A stretch of DNA of 64,000 bases from Piscibacillus sp052246295. Lineage in GTDB: Bacteria; Bacillota; Bacilli; Bacillales; Alkalibacillaceae. Every line of letters begins with the position of its first letter. Positions within the stretch are counted from its first letter, which is position 1. This document shows positions 26,470 to 36,175 of the stretch, in pieces. The notes beneath the pieces were generated by a model. That model did no database searches and was not told the DNA's origin. It worked only from the letters and a program-made list of their open reading frames with translations. The translations under genes were made by a program, and so were the position numbers. The DNA lies in assembly GCA_052246295.1 (NCBI GenBank), contig JBQQCO010000001.1. One strand, given 5' to 3'.

Positions 26470-26737
26470 TCTGTTCCTCCTAATTTTTTCAAAACGAAGA
26501 CATTTCGCTCTTCGAATTTTTCACACAAAATTTATTGTAGTTAATTGTCGGAATTTAGTCAAAATAGGATTTCGTATTATGTTAAAGGATTTTATATCTA
26601 CTTAAAGGTTTTACTATGTTTAAGGATAAATTTTAAATAAATTTAGCAACATATAAGGCCATACAGAGTTGACTGCGTTTTTAGTTTGCCTAGAATGCTG
26701 GTGAGCTATACAATTGGATTAAGAAAGGAGTTTGACA

Positions 26738-27217
26738 ATGAATCTAGAGAAAGTTAAACAGTTGAAACAAGCAGGGAAATTAGATGAAGCTAGAGATTTA
26801 GCGTTAAAATTGTTAGAAGATGATGGAGAAAATGCTGAACTTTTATTAGAAACAGCTTATATACATGATCAAAGTGATATGGAGCCACAGGCCATTGGGT
26901 TTTATAAACAAGCCTTAGACCTCGGTTTAGATGGTGACACACGCCGCGATGCGCTTCTTGCCCTTGGAAGCAGTTATCGTGCTGTTGGTTTGTACGAGCA
27001 AGCGCGCGAAACACTAGAAATTGGGATGAGTGAGTATCCTGATCATAACGCGTTTTATATCTTTTTTGCGATGACGCTATATAATCTGGGCGATACAGAT
27101 TTGGCGATGGAGATTGTGATGACGAAGTTGCTTGAGACAACGGATGATGAGTCGATTAAGCAATATTCACGAGCGCTGGAGTTTTATGCGAGTCGGTTGG
27201 ATGAGGTGTTTAATTAA
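26738..27217 (+). CDS. tetratricopeptide-repeat protein
   Basis: The 159-residue, all-helical, acidic protein has about four TPR units (for example GFYKQALDLGLDGDTRRDALLALGS-type pairs, then GLYEQARETLEIGMSEYPDH). It probably mediates protein contacts; partner unknown. ATG 26738 follows AAAGGAG; the TTG six bases earlier lies inside the spacing and is less likely. Single gene; a 21-bp array follows its stop. Confidence 0.8.
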   Translation: MNLEKVKQLKQAGKLDEARDLALKLLEDDGENAELLLETAYIHDQSDMEPQAIGFYKQALDLGLDGDTRRDALLALGSSYRAVGLYEQARETLEIGMSEYPDHNAFYIFFAMTLYNLGDTDLAMEIVMTKLLETTDDESIKQYSRALEFYASRLDEVFN

Positions 27218-27224
27218 GGTGGAA

Positions 27225-27370
27225 TTTTAGCTGCAGGTTTTTCGGATATACCTGCAGGTTTTTGAAGTTTACCTACATGTTTTTTGACTTTACCTGCAGG
27301 TTTGACGATCTTACCGGCAGGTTTCAATGATTTAGCTGTAAGTTTTCGAAATTTACCTGCAAGTTCTTTT
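27225..27370. repeat. 21-bp-period intergenic array, ACCTGCAGGT family
   Basis: Seven units with the core TTTACCTGCAGG; the CTGC tetranucleotide (or a one-base variant) falls at 27231, 27252, 27273, 27294, 27315, 27336 and 27357, exactly 21 bp apart. Same family as the second part of the array at 9604-9826. It lies between two convergent genes. Confidence 0.88.
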
Positions 27371-27377
27371 TGATATG

Positions 27378-27409
27378 AAAAAAGTTGGGCGTGATTAGCC
27401 CAACTTTTC
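27378..27409 (-). terminator. terminator overlapping the tdh stop
   Basis: AAAGTTGGGC / GCCCAACTTT stem. The last codons and stop of the dehydrogenase gene form part of the hairpin. T6 follows on the minus strand; a T run on the plus side makes it possibly bidirectional. Confidence 0.85.
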
Positions 27410-28342
27410 TTTTAACTTATTTAACATATCTTCTGTCATTTTATCTATATCATATTCTGGTTTGAAGCCCCACTCATTTGTGGCGCAGTTTGAGTCGATT
27501 GAATCTGGCCAGCTGTCAGCAATTGCTTGACGAACCGGGTCCACATCATAATCAATCGTAAACTCTGGAATGTGTTTTTGAATCGCACGAGCGAAATCCT
27601 CTGGTGCTGCGCTCACTGCTGTCACGTTGAATGCATTGCGGTGTTCAAGCTTGTCCGCGTCTGCTTCCATCAGCTGAATAATCGCATTGATCGCGTCAGG
27701 CATATACATCATGTCCATGTATGTGCCTTCAGCAATATAAGAAGTGTAAGATTTATTCTTTAATGCTTCATAGTAAATTTCAACTGCGTAGTCCGTCGTT
27801 CCTCCACCTGGTTCTGTTACATATGAAATTAATCCAGGGAAGCGAACGCCACGTGTGTCGACGCCATAGCGGTGATAATAGTAGTCACACAACAGTTCCC
27901 CTGATACCTTGTTCACGCCATACATCGTCGTTGGGCGCTGTACCGTATCCTGAGGTGTTTTGACTTTTGGTGTAGTTGGACCGAATGCACCGATTGAGCT
28001 TGGTGTGAAAAATTTAAGGTCTAATTCACGTGCAACTTCAAGTGCATTCACAAGGCCACCCATGTTTAAATCCCATGCAAACTTCGGATTGTTTTCCGCT
28101 TTTGCTGATAATAGGGCTGCTAAATGCATGATCGTGTCGACTTCATACGTTTTGGCAAGGTCGAACATTTTATCATAGTTAGTTACATCTAAAATTTCAA
28201 ACGGGCCGCTGGTGACAACTGGACTGTCAGCTTCACGGATGTCTGTCGCGATGACATTGTCAGAACCATATTTTTCGCGTAATGCCATCGTTAGTTCAGA
28301 ACCGATTTGCCCGAGCGCACCCGTTATTAAAATCCTCCTCAT
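27395..28342 (-). CDS. NAD-dependent epimerase-type L-threonine 3-dehydrogenase
   Basis: The 315-residue short-chain dehydrogenase oxidises L-threonine to 2-amino-3-ketobutyrate. It has the Rossmann motif ITGALGQIGSEL at the N-terminus, and a YxxxK catalytic pair in TMYGVNKVSGE. Assignment to threonine rather than UDP-sugars rests on its neighbour kbl, 29 bp upstream, which uses the product. ATG 28342 (GGAGG 8 nt upstream) is preferred to 28357. Confidence 0.88.
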   Translation of the reverse strand: MRRILITGALGQIGSELTMALREKYGSDNVIATDIREADSPVVTSGPFEILDVTNYDKMFDLAKTYEVDTIMHLAALLSAKAENNPKFAWDLNMGGLVNALEVARELDLKFFTPSSIGAFGPTTPKVKTPQDTVQRPTTMYGVNKVSGELLCDYYYHRYGVDTRGVRFPGLISYVTEPGGGTTDYAVEIYYEALKNKSYTSYIAEGTYMDMMYMPDAINAIIQLMEADADKLEHRNAFNVTAVSAAPEDFARAIQKHIPEFTIDYDVDPVRQAIADSWPDSIDSNCATNEWGFKPEYDIDKMTEDMLNKLKEKLG

Positions 28343-28371
28343 CGTTACTTCCTCCATTCCCCAAAGCGTGC

Positions 28372-29562
28372 TTAAATTAAGCCCATGTCTTTTCCAACTT
28401 TCTCGTAGATAGCTAATGCTTCATCTAGCATGTCTTTTGTGTGTGCAGCAGTTGGCATGTTACGTACACGCCCAGTTCCTCTAGGGACTGTTGGGAAAAC
28501 AATTGATTTCGCGTAAACGCCTTCTTCATATAAGCGTTTACTGAATTCTTGTGTCGCTTTCTCTTCACCAATAATACAAGGTGTAATGGGTGTTTCACTA
28601 TTTCCAATATCAAAGCCTAATTCTTTAAGACCTTTTTTCAGATAGTCACCATTTTCCCACATGCGGTCATGTAGTTCTGTTGATTCCATTAAAAGATCAA
28701 TCGCTTTCGTACAAGCCGTCACATCAGCTGGTGATAATGATGTCGAGAATAGGAACGGACGAGAACGAACTTTTAACCAATCAATTAAGTTCTGTTTACC
28801 GGCAACATATCCCCCAACAACACCGATTGCTTTTGATAACGTACCCATTTGGAAGTCGATGTCGTTTTGCAGACCAAAATGTTTAACGGTACCCGCACCT
28901 TTTCCTAATACTCCAGAACCGTGTGCATCATCAACATACGTGATGAGGTCAAACTCTTTGGCGATTTCAACAATTTCAGGAAGTTTTGCAACGTCCCCAT
29001 CCATCGAGAAAACACCGTCAGTGATAATCATAATTTTGTTATACTGACCAGATTCTTTTGCTTCTTTCGCTTTTTGGCGAAGGTCATCCATATCAGAATG
29101 GTTGAAGCGTAAAATTTTAGCTTTCGATAGACGGCAACCATCAATAATGGACGCGTGGTTAAGCTCGTCTGATAAAATCGCATCGTTTTTATCCATTACG
29201 GCTGAAATCGCTGCCATATTACAGTTAAAACCTGATTGGTAAGCAATCGCAGCTTCAGTCCCTTTAAATTCAGCTATCTTCTCTTCAAGTTTCACGTGCA
29301 CATCGAGTGTTCCGTTAATTGTACGAACGGCACCCGCACCAACACCGTGTGAATCGACAGCGTCTTTCGCAACTTCTTTTAGTCGATCGTCCGTTGCAAG
29401 ACCTAAGTAGTTATTTGATGACAGATTAATAAGCTCCTTGCCATCAATTGTAATTCTTGGACCATTAGACCCTTCTACAACGTTGATTTCATTGTAAAGT
29501 CCTTGATCTTTAAGTTCGTTTAAGTTCTCATTTAAAAATTGATTTAACGTTTCACTTGGCAT
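28372..29562 (-). CDS. kbl: glycine C-acetyltransferase (2-amino-3-ketobutyrate CoA ligase)
   Basis: The 396-residue PLP enzyme of the alpha-oxoamine synthase family splits 2-amino-3-ketobutyrate with CoA into glycine and acetyl-CoA. Visible motifs are NYLGLATD, DDAHGSGVLG, the PLP lysine in GTLSKAIGVVGGY, and RPFLFSTS. First gene of the kbl-tdh operon, giving a full threonine-to-glycine route. Confidence 0.93.
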   Translation of the reverse strand: MPSETLNQFLNENLNELKDQGLYNEINVVEGSNGPRITIDGKELINLSSNNYLGLATDDRLKEVAKDAVDSHGVGAGAVRTINGTLDVHVKLEEKIAEFKGTEAAIAYQSGFNCNMAAISAVMDKNDAILSDELNHASIIDGCRLSKAKILRFNHSDMDDLRQKAKEAKESGQYNKIMIITDGVFSMDGDVAKLPEIVEIAKEFDLITYVDDAHGSGVLGKGAGTVKHFGLQNDIDFQMGTLSKAIGVVGGYVAGKQNLIDWLKVRSRPFLFSTSLSPADVTACTKAIDLLMESTELHDRMWENGDYLKKGLKELGFDIGNSETPITPCIIGEEKATQEFSKRLYEEGVYAKSIVFPTVPRGTGRVRNMPTAAHTKDMLDEALAIYEKVGKDMGLI

Positions 29563-29676
29563 GTCTTTACCTCCTAAAATTACGTTAAATGTTAAAACCC
29601 ATTCTATGATAACATTTTTTGCAGAAAGAGCGAAATTTAGCCGTGATTTATTTTTTCGCGGCTCGATTACTCAGGA

Positions 29677-29805
29677 TATCTACCCCATTCTCCCATTTAT
29701 CTACCCCTCTTTGAAAAATATCTACCGCGAAATTTGTCGACGAAGTAAAAAACATCATTTTATCTACCCTTTTTGACGAGATATCTAACCCCCGACGCTC
29801 TATCG
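29677..29805. repeat. 21-bp-period intergenic array, TATCTACC family
   Basis: TATCTACCC-like cores start at 29677, 29698, 29719, 29761 and 29782: spacings 21, 21, 42 (one decayed unit) and 21. It is adjacent to a large palindromic repeat element. Confidence 0.7.
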
Positions 29806-30095
29806 AAGCTTTTTCGCCCTTGCGAAAAAGCTACATCAACAAATTTTAAATAGAAAAGTAGCTGATCAGCAAACGAATATTGAGTGCTATTAGCGTAGTC
29901 AAAATGCTGAGACACCTGCAGGAACAGCACGGGCTGAAAATCACGCCAAACGAACGAGAGTGAGTTTGGGGAAGTTGAAGCCGTGCCTGCGGTAAGCGAA
30001 GCATTTTGACTTAGCAAAAATGAGGACAAATATCAGGTCACACGCTCCATAATATTCGTGTTTTACTAGGTTTACAAATGTTTTGTCCAAGCCCC
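29806..30095. repeat. intergenic palindromic element related to 58432-58866
   Basis: Read on the minus strand it begins GGGGCTTGGACAAAA, then CAAAATGCTTCGCTTACC, GCAGGCACGGCTTCAACTTC, and ends GCATTTTGACTACGC ... CTCAATATTCG. These blocks match the element at 58432-58866 in the same order, with a shorter centre. No gene lies inside. Together with the flanking array it fills the 590-bp gap between the opp operon and kbl. Confidence 0.75.
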
Positions 30096-30112
30096 TTCCA
30101 AAAAAGGTTCAC

Positions 30113-30147
30113 AACAAAAAACCTAGCCCCGCTGAAGGACTAGGTCA
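30113..30147 (-). terminator. terminator of the opp operon
   Basis: Minus-strand ACCTAGTCC / GGGGCTAGGT stem (one GT pair) with T6 tail. Confidence 0.88.
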
Positions 30148-30152
30148 ACTGT

Positions 30153-31166
30153 TTAGTATTTTGGTTTTAACTCGCCAGATAGGATTCTTTCAATATGGTG
30201 ACACGCCGCATGGTGGCCTTCTTCCATATGATCTAAATGACGTGGTTCAGGAACGTCTGTTTTACACATTTCTGTCGCAAATGGACACCTTGTGTGGAAA
30301 CGACAGCCTGATGGTGGGTTAATAGGAGACGGCACATCTCCTTTTAACACGATACGTTCTTTCTTCGCTTCTGGGTCTGGTGTTGGGATTGCTGAAAGTA
30401 GTGCCTTTGTGTATGGGTGTTGTGGGTTATCGAATAGGGATTTCTTATCCGCAATTTCTACCACTTTACCTAAATACATAACGGCGACACGATCAGAAAT
30501 GTGACGTACAACACCAAGGTCGTGTGCAATGAATAAGAACGTTAAGTTAAATTCACGTTGTAGTTTCTTTAATAAGTTTAAAACCTGCGCCTGTACTGAC
30601 ACATCAAGGGCTGATACCGCCTCGTCACAGATAATAAGCTTTGGTTCTACCGCTAGTGCACGAGCAATACCTACACGCTGGCGCTGACCACCTGAGAATT
30701 CGTGTGGGAAACGGTCGATTTGCTCAGCGTTTAAACCGACTGTTTCTAAAAGTTCAATCGCGCGTTCACGACGTTTTTCTTTTGGTACCACGTCTTGGAT
30801 TTCCATCGCTTCTGCTAAGATTTGATAAACTGTTTGACGTGGGTTTAGTGATGCATAAGGATCCTGGAAAATTACCTGGATGTCTTTACGACGCTTACGC
30901 ATTTCACTTTTACTAAGGTTTAGTAAGTCAATGCCATCAAATTCAATCGTACCCTCTGTAGGATCGTCTAGACGTAAAATCGCACGACCTGTTGTGGATT
31001 TACCACAACCAGACTCACCAACGACACTTAATGTTTCACCTTCATAAATTTCAAACGACACATCATCCACTGCTTTAACGTGGTTCACGGTGCGTCCTAG
31101 CATTCCCCCTTTAATAGGGAAATACTGTTTTAGGTTTCTTACTTTAAGAAGTTCTTTTTGGGCCAT
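30153..31166 (-). CDS. oppF: oligopeptide/dipeptide ABC transporter ATPase, OppF type
   Basis: The 337-residue ATPase energises peptide import. It has Walker A GESGCGKST, signature FSGGQRQRVG and Walker B LIICDEAVSALD, then the peptide-transporter C-terminal region with a cysteine cluster (about 290-325: CRFHTRCPFATEMC) that binds an iron-sulfur cluster in some relatives. It overlaps oppD by 23 bp. RBS GGAGGTG. Last gene of oppCBDF (order on this strand C, B, D, F). Confidence 0.93.
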   Translation of the reverse strand: MAQKELLKVRNLKQYFPIKGGMLGRTVNHVKAVDDVSFEIYEGETLSVVGESGCGKSTTGRAILRLDDPTEGTIEFDGIDLLNLSKSEMRKRRKDIQVIFQDPYASLNPRQTVYQILAEAMEIQDVVPKEKRRERAIELLETVGLNAEQIDRFPHEFSGGQRQRVGIARALAVEPKLIICDEAVSALDVSVQAQVLNLLKKLQREFNLTFLFIAHDLGVVRHISDRVAVMYLGKVVEIADKKSLFDNPQHPYTKALLSAIPTPDPEAKKERIVLKGDVPSPINPPSGCRFHTRCPFATEMCKTDVPEPRHLDHMEEGHHAACHHIERILSGELKPKY

Positions 31167-32166
31167 GCTCTTTCACCTCCGGATCGCCATCCCAACGGTC
31201 ATCATAAATCCAGCAACGTACTTCGTTACCATTCGAAACTTCATCAAGCTTAGGAAGTTCGTTCATACATAGATCCGTTGCGAATGGGCATCTTGGTGCG
31301 AAACGACATCCATCTGGCATATCTTTCGGACTCGGAACGCTACCTCTGATTGGTTCTAACTCATCAACATCAACATCGTGACGAGGAATAGAATTTAATA
31401 GACCAATTGTATAAGGATGTTTTGGATCTTTAAAAATTGTATTAACGTCTGCGAACTCAACAACTTTACCACCATACATAACGGCAACATCATCACATGT
31501 CTCCGCTACAACCCCCATGTCGTGGGTGATCATAATTACAGACATACCGATTTCTTCTTGAAGCTTGTTAATAAGCTCTAAGATTTGTGCTTGAATCGTT
31601 ACGTCAAGTGCTGTTGTTGGCTCATCCGCAATAAGCAATTCAGGGTTACATGCTAATGCCATGGCAATCATGACACGCTGGCGCATACCACCTGATAATT
31701 CGTGTGGGTATTGTTTAATACGTTCTTTCGGTGAAGGAATCCCAACTAACTCTAGTAATTCTACACCTTTTTTCGTACCCGACTCTTTACCAAGGCCTTG
31801 GTGAACTTTTAACGTTTCACGAATTTGTTGACCAACTGTGTAAACAGGATTTAACGAGGTCATTGGCTCTTGGAAAATCATCGAGATTTCGTTACCTCTG
31901 ATTTGGCGCATCTCACGGTCACTAACTTTAGTTAGGTCTTTCCCTTTAAAGTTAATTTCACCGCCTACCACTTTACCTGGATTTTCTAGAAGACGCAGGA
32001 TGGATAGTGCGGTAATACTTTTACCTGAACCAGACTCCCCAACGATTCCGATTGTGCGACCCTTTTTCAGTTTAAAAGATACACCGTCTACCGCCTTTAT
32101 TTCGTTACCGTCAACGAAGAAAGACGTACGTAAATCTTTTATATCTAAAAGAGTTTCCTCACTCAT
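31144..32166 (-). CDS. oppD: oligopeptide/dipeptide ABC transporter ATPase, OppD type
   Basis: The 340-residue partner ATPase of OppF. Walker A GESGSGKS, signature LSGGMRQRV, Walker B LLIADEPTTALD, and a C-terminal CRFAPRCPFATDLC cluster. RBS AGAGGTG. Spaced 28 bp after oppB. Confidence 0.93.
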   Translation of the reverse strand: MSEETLLDIKDLRTSFFVDGNEIKAVDGVSFKLKKGRTIGIVGESGSGKSITALSILRLLENPGKVVGGEINFKGKDLTKVSDREMRQIRGNEISMIFQEPMTSLNPVYTVGQQIRETLKVHQGLGKESGTKKGVELLELVGIPSPKERIKQYPHELSGGMRQRVMIAMALACNPELLIADEPTTALDVTIQAQILELINKLQEEIGMSVIMITHDMGVVAETCDDVAVMYGGKVVEFADVNTIFKDPKHPYTIGLLNSIPRHDVDVDELEPIRGSVPSPKDMPDGCRFAPRCPFATDLCMNELPKLDEVSNGNEVRCWIYDDRWDGDPEVKEHGPKRTS

Positions 32167-32194
32167 TTATTTCACCTCTTTCAATTAGAGAACC

Positions 32195-33115
32195 TTACTC
32201 TAAATCGATTCGTTTGTTTAATAGTTTATAAGAAATGTCCACAATTAAGTTTACTAACACGAAGATTACGGCAATGACTAATACTGATGCCTGAACGACA
32301 GGGAAATCCCTTGCTTGAATTCGGTCAACAATCAATTTACCCATACCGTTAATCGCAAAAACTGTTTCTGTTAACACGGCACCTGCTAGTAAACCACCAA
32401 ATTGTAAACCTACTACAGTAACAACTGGGATTAATGCGTTTTTAAGTGCGTGTTTATAGACAACAACATTTTCTTTTAAGCCTTTCGCACGTGCTGTACG
32501 AATGTAATCTTGTGTTATGACATCTAACATACTAGAACGCGTCATACGTGCAATTACCGCTGCCCCCATCGTACCGAGGGTGATGACTGGCATGATAATT
32601 TGTTCTGGAGTACCCCAACCTGTCGGTGGTAACCAACCTAGCTTTAAGGTAAACCATTGAATCAACATAAGTCCTAACCAGAAGTTCGGCATTGATAAAC
32701 CGAATAGCGCGACTAACATAATTGATACATCTGCCACTGAATACTGTCTAACAGCAGAGATAATACCTGCAATTAAACCTAAGAAAATACTAAAAATCGT
32801 ACTGTATATTGCTAGTTCTAGCGTAACTAAGAATTTTGGCCATAATTCTGTCGTAACTGGTAGACTTGTTCTCCATGAGTTACCAAAGTCTAGCATCACA
32901 ACATCTTTCAAAAAGTTGATATATTGAACTGGAATTGGATCATTTAATCCTAATCTTTCCTCAATTTGTTCGACTGTTGCTTTTGGTGCACTCTCTCCGG
33001 CAATGATATGCGCTGGATTACCCGGAGATAGGTGCATTAATGAGAAAACTAAAATTGTTACCCCTATTAAAACAGGGATTAACTGAAGCAACCTTCTTAC
33101 AATATATTGAAACAT
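32195..33115 (-). CDS. oppB: oligopeptide/dipeptide ABC transporter permease, OppB type
   Basis: The 306-residue membrane subunit has six hydrophobic segments and the permease EAA-type loop (DYIRTARAKGLKENVV). The N-terminus MFQYIVRRLLQLIPVLIGVT is typical of DppB/OppB. It lies 15 bp after oppC. Confidence 0.93.
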   Translation of the reverse strand: MFQYIVRRLLQLIPVLIGVTILVFSLMHLSPGNPAHIIAGESAPKATVEQIEERLGLNDPIPVQYINFLKDVVMLDFGNSWRTSLPVTTELWPKFLVTLELAIYSTIFSIFLGLIAGIISAVRQYSVADVSIMLVALFGLSMPNFWLGLMLIQWFTLKLGWLPPTGWGTPEQIIMPVITLGTMGAAVIARMTRSSMLDVITQDYIRTARAKGLKENVVVYKHALKNALIPVVTVVGLQFGGLLAGAVLTETVFAINGMGKLIVDRIQARDFPVVQASVLVIAVIFVLVNLIVDISYKLLNKRIDLE

Positions 33116-33130
33116 ATTTGCACCTACTTC

Positions 33131-34027
33131 CTATTTTTTCATTTTTGGATCTAATGCGTCGCGTAATCCATCACCGAATACGTTGAATGCTAATACGATT
33201 AACATAATGACTAATCCTGGGAATAAAGCAATGTGACCTGCATCCCACATAAAGTCACGACCATCACTTAAAATTGCTCCTAACTCTGGTGAAGGCGCTT
33301 GGGCACCTAAACCTAGGAAGGAAAGACCACTTGCAGAAAGTACTGCAGTTGCGATAAATAAACTAGCTTGTACAATAATTGGCGATAGTATATTAGGTAG
33401 AATATGTTTAAAAATGATACGAATATCTGAAGCCCCTAGAGCTTTCATCGCATCAATATATTCTAAGTTTTTCGTTGCTAAGGTAGAACCCCTTACAATA
33501 CGAGCGAACGTCGGAATTGCGAAAATAGCAACCGCGATGATTACGTTTTGCATATTGGCACCTAAAATACTAATTAAAGCTAGTGCTAATAAGATTCCTG
33601 GAAAGGCCAGCAAAATATCAATTAGGCGCATAATAATGGAATCAATTCTACCACCGTAGTACCCTGAGATAAGTCCTACTAATACCCCAACAGTACCTCC
33701 TAGTATTGTTGCAAAGAAACCAATCCCCATCGTAATTCCTAATCCATGTATAACACGAGTGAAAATGTCACGTCCGTGGTGATCTGCACCGAACCAATGT
33801 TCAGCAGAAGGACCCACAAATTTTACGCTATAGTCTGTTTCATATGGATCCATAGTAGTTAGCAAAGGACCAACAATGGCTATTATTATTAATGCGATAA
33901 TTAGATAACCACCAAACAAGGCTGTTTTATTTTTCTTTAGCTTTTTATAGAATTCTTTGAATGATCGTTTCAGCGGGCTTTCAGTTTTAGCTTGTTTCGC
34001 TTTGATGTTTGCTGATTCAGCACTCAT
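33131..34027 (-). CDS. oppC: oligopeptide/dipeptide ABC transporter permease, OppC type
   Basis: The 298-residue membrane subunit has a charged N-terminal extension, the EAA loop (EYIDAMKALGASDIRII) and a typical ending FNVFGDGLRDALDPK. First gene of the operon. RBS AAGGGGAGG. The operon diverges from the binding-protein gene, sharing a 341-bp control region. Confidence 0.93.
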   Translation of the reverse strand: MSAESANIKAKQAKTESPLKRSFKEFYKKLKKNKTALFGGYLIIALIIIAIVGPLLTTMDPYETDYSVKFVGPSAEHWFGADHHGRDIFTRVIHGLGITMGIGFFATILGGTVGVLVGLISGYYGGRIDSIIMRLIDILLAFPGILLALALISILGANMQNVIIAVAIFAIPTFARIVRGSTLATKNLEYIDAMKALGASDIRIIFKHILPNILSPIIVQASLFIATAVLSASGLSFLGLGAQAPSPELGAILSDGRDFMWDAGHIALFPGLVIMLIVLAFNVFGDGLRDALDPKMKK

Positions 34028-34136
34028 GATGTAACCTCCCCTTTTAATAAATTTTATTGTTCTTTTAACAAAAATCAGAAAATTTTAACTCTATTTAGGC
34101 TACTTTCCAGAAAAAACACTCAATCATCATATTACT

Positions 34137-34156
34137 ATGTAAACGTTTTTTTGACA
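34137..34156. promoter_or_regulatory. possible cre site and -35 in the opp/oppA divergent region
   Basis: ATGTAAACGTTTTTT resembles a CcpA cre site in its left and central parts (two mismatches at the right end). TTGACA follows directly at 34151-34156 and could be the -35 of the oppA-like gene, with an imperfect TATATG-like -10. The remaining 34028-34368 region is AT-rich and shows nothing else I can name. Confidence 0.35.
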
Positions 34157-34368
34157 ATAAAAATTCCTACATATATGTATTGGAAAATCTTTCTCTAAAC
34201 CTTGATTTGTAAGGTTTTTCATATATTACGCACGAAGAGAATTCTTAAAATTTGCGCTTTTTAAATTTTCTTGATATTTTGTCCTTTATCATATATTCTA
34301 GTAATTGATTACATACTAAGCTTGTGTAATCAAAATCACATAATTTTATCAAGGGGGCTATTTTACCT

Positions 34369-36006
34369 ATGAAGTCAAACAAAGTATTTTGGCTTGTTTC
34401 TCTTCTATTCGCGGTTGCACTTGTTTTATCAGCATGTGCTGGTGACGGCGAACCGAACGAAGAGCCAGAAGAATCTGGTACAGAAGAAGAAACAAATAAT
34501 GAGGGTGAAGGCGAAGAAGCTGGCGGAGAAGGTTCTGGCGGCGACTTAACAATCGCTATTCCATCTGACGTTGTATCTTTATCAACACAAGGTTCGAATG
34601 ATGTTCCTTCAAGTAACGTTGCAGAGAACATCTACGAAACTTTAACTGTATTAAACGAAGACCAAGAAGTTGAACCAGGTCTTGCTGAAGACTGGGAAGA
34701 AGTAGATGAAACTACTTGGGACTTCCACCTACGTGAAGGCGTAGAATTCCATGACGGTGAAGAACTAACAGCGGAAGTTGTTAAAATGAACTTCGATCGT
34801 CTAGTAGATGAAGAAATCGGTTCTCCACGTGCTTTCTTATTCGAAGCAGTTGAGAGCGTAGAAGTACAAGATGATTACACTGTACGCATTAACTTAAAAT
34901 ACCCATATGCACCATTACTAGCTAACTTAGCTCACAATGGTACTGGTATTATGAGTCCGAACATTATTGAAGAAGACTATGCTCAGCTTGAAGAAGGCGG
35001 AGACGTAGATGCTTACATCAACCAAAACCCAGTAGGTACTGGTCCATTTGAATATGAAGAATGGACTCCAGGTGAAAAACTTGTATTAAAACGTAACGAA
35101 AACTACTGGGGCGACGCTGCAAAATTAGATACAGTTACTTTCAAAGTTGTATCTGAGCAAAGCTCTCGTATTGCAGAGTTAGAATCTGGTGTATCTCACA
35201 TTGCAGATGCAATCGGTCCTAACAACGTAAGCCGTGTAGAAGGTATGGCAGATGCTGATGTACTACAAGCACCTTCAGTATCATTATCATACGTTGGATT
35301 TAATGTTCAAAGCGAACCATTTGATGACGAGCGTGTTCGTCAAGCGGTTTCAATGGCTATTAATAAAGATGAGATTATCGAAGGAGTTTACAATGGCGTT
35401 GGTATTCCAGCAGTTGGTCCATTAGCTCCACCTGTATTTGGTTATGATGATTCTGTTAGTGGTTTAGACTATGATGTTGATGCTGCTAAAGATCTACTAG
35501 CTGAAGCTGGTTACGAAGATGGGTTCTCAACTACAATTTGGACAAACGATAACGAACAGCGTGTTGATACTGCTGTTGCTATCCAAAACCAATTAAAAGA
35601 TATTGGTATCGATGTTAAGATTGAAGAATTAGAATGGGGTGCTTACCTAGAGCGTACAGCTAACGGTGAACATGACATGTTCATTCTAGGTTGGTCTACA
35701 GTAACTTCAGATGCTGACTATGGAATGTTCCCATTATTCCACTCTTCAGCAGTGGGTGACCCAGGTAACCGTTCATTCTTAGAAAATGATGAGTTAGATG
35801 AAGTTCTTGAAGAAGCACGTCGTGAGACTGATCCGGATGCTCGTCAAGAATTATACACTCAAGCACAAGAAATGTTAGTTGAACTTGCTCCAATGATTTA
35901 CGTTCACCACCAAGAGTACTTACTTGGCGTGAACAGCAGCGTTAAAGACTTCGGCATTAACGCACAAGGTATCTACCAATTACGTGATGCTTACATTGAA
36001 GAGTAA
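34369..36006 (+). CDS. oppA: peptide ABC transporter substrate-binding lipoprotein
   Basis: The 545-residue family 5 binding protein has a lipoprotein signal (lipobox LSAC), then a 35-residue Glu/Gly linker and the SBP_bac_5 fold, including SRIAELESGVSHIAD and VRQAVSMAINKDEII. It delivers peptides (or glutathione) to the divergently encoded OppBCDF. It is preceded by GGGGGC at the expected spacing. Ligand preference cannot be told. Confidence 0.92.
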   Translation: MKSNKVFWLVSLLFAVALVLSACAGDGEPNEEPEESGTEEETNNEGEGEEAGGEGSGGDLTIAIPSDVVSLSTQGSNDVPSSNVAENIYETLTVLNEDQEVEPGLAEDWEEVDETTWDFHLREGVEFHDGEELTAEVVKMNFDRLVDEEIGSPRAFLFEAVESVEVQDDYTVRINLKYPYAPLLANLAHNGTGIMSPNIIEEDYAQLEEGGDVDAYINQNPVGTGPFEYEEWTPGEKLVLKRNENYWGDAAKLDTVTFKVVSEQSSRIAELESGVSHIADAIGPNNVSRVEGMADADVLQAPSVSLSYVGFNVQSEPFDDERVRQAVSMAINKDEIIEGVYNGVGIPAVGPLAPPVFGYDDSVSGLDYDVDAAKDLLAEAGYEDGFSTTIWTNDNEQRVDTAVAIQNQLKDIGIDVKIEELEWGAYLERTANGEHDMFILGWSTVTSDADYGMFPLFHSSAVGDPGNRSFLENDELDEVLEEARRETDPDARQELYTQAQEMLVELAPMIYVHHQEYLLGVNSSVKDFGINAQGIYQLRDAYIEE

Positions 36007-36013
36007 GTCTTAA

Positions 36014-36053
36014 TAGAAAACTGAGTACCGATTATCGGTGCTCAGTTTTTTGT
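36014..36053 (+). terminator. terminator of the oppA-like gene
   Basis: AAAACTGAGTACCGA / TCGGTGCTCAGTTTT hairpin with T6. Confidence 0.93.
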
Positions 36054-36175
36054 GTAAAAATATGTTATTCTCCTAAGTCCTTCGACTTAATTCTATTAAT
36101 TTACTGAAAATTTACAACAAAGTATGCCTTTCTTTTATATAATTAACTTGTACAAAATATAGGGAGGGTTTTTCT

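Noticed and set aside
29760..30029. 89-residue minus-strand ORF upstream of the opp operon end
   Set aside because: Falls inside the palindromic element and array; composition follows the repeat, not a protein.
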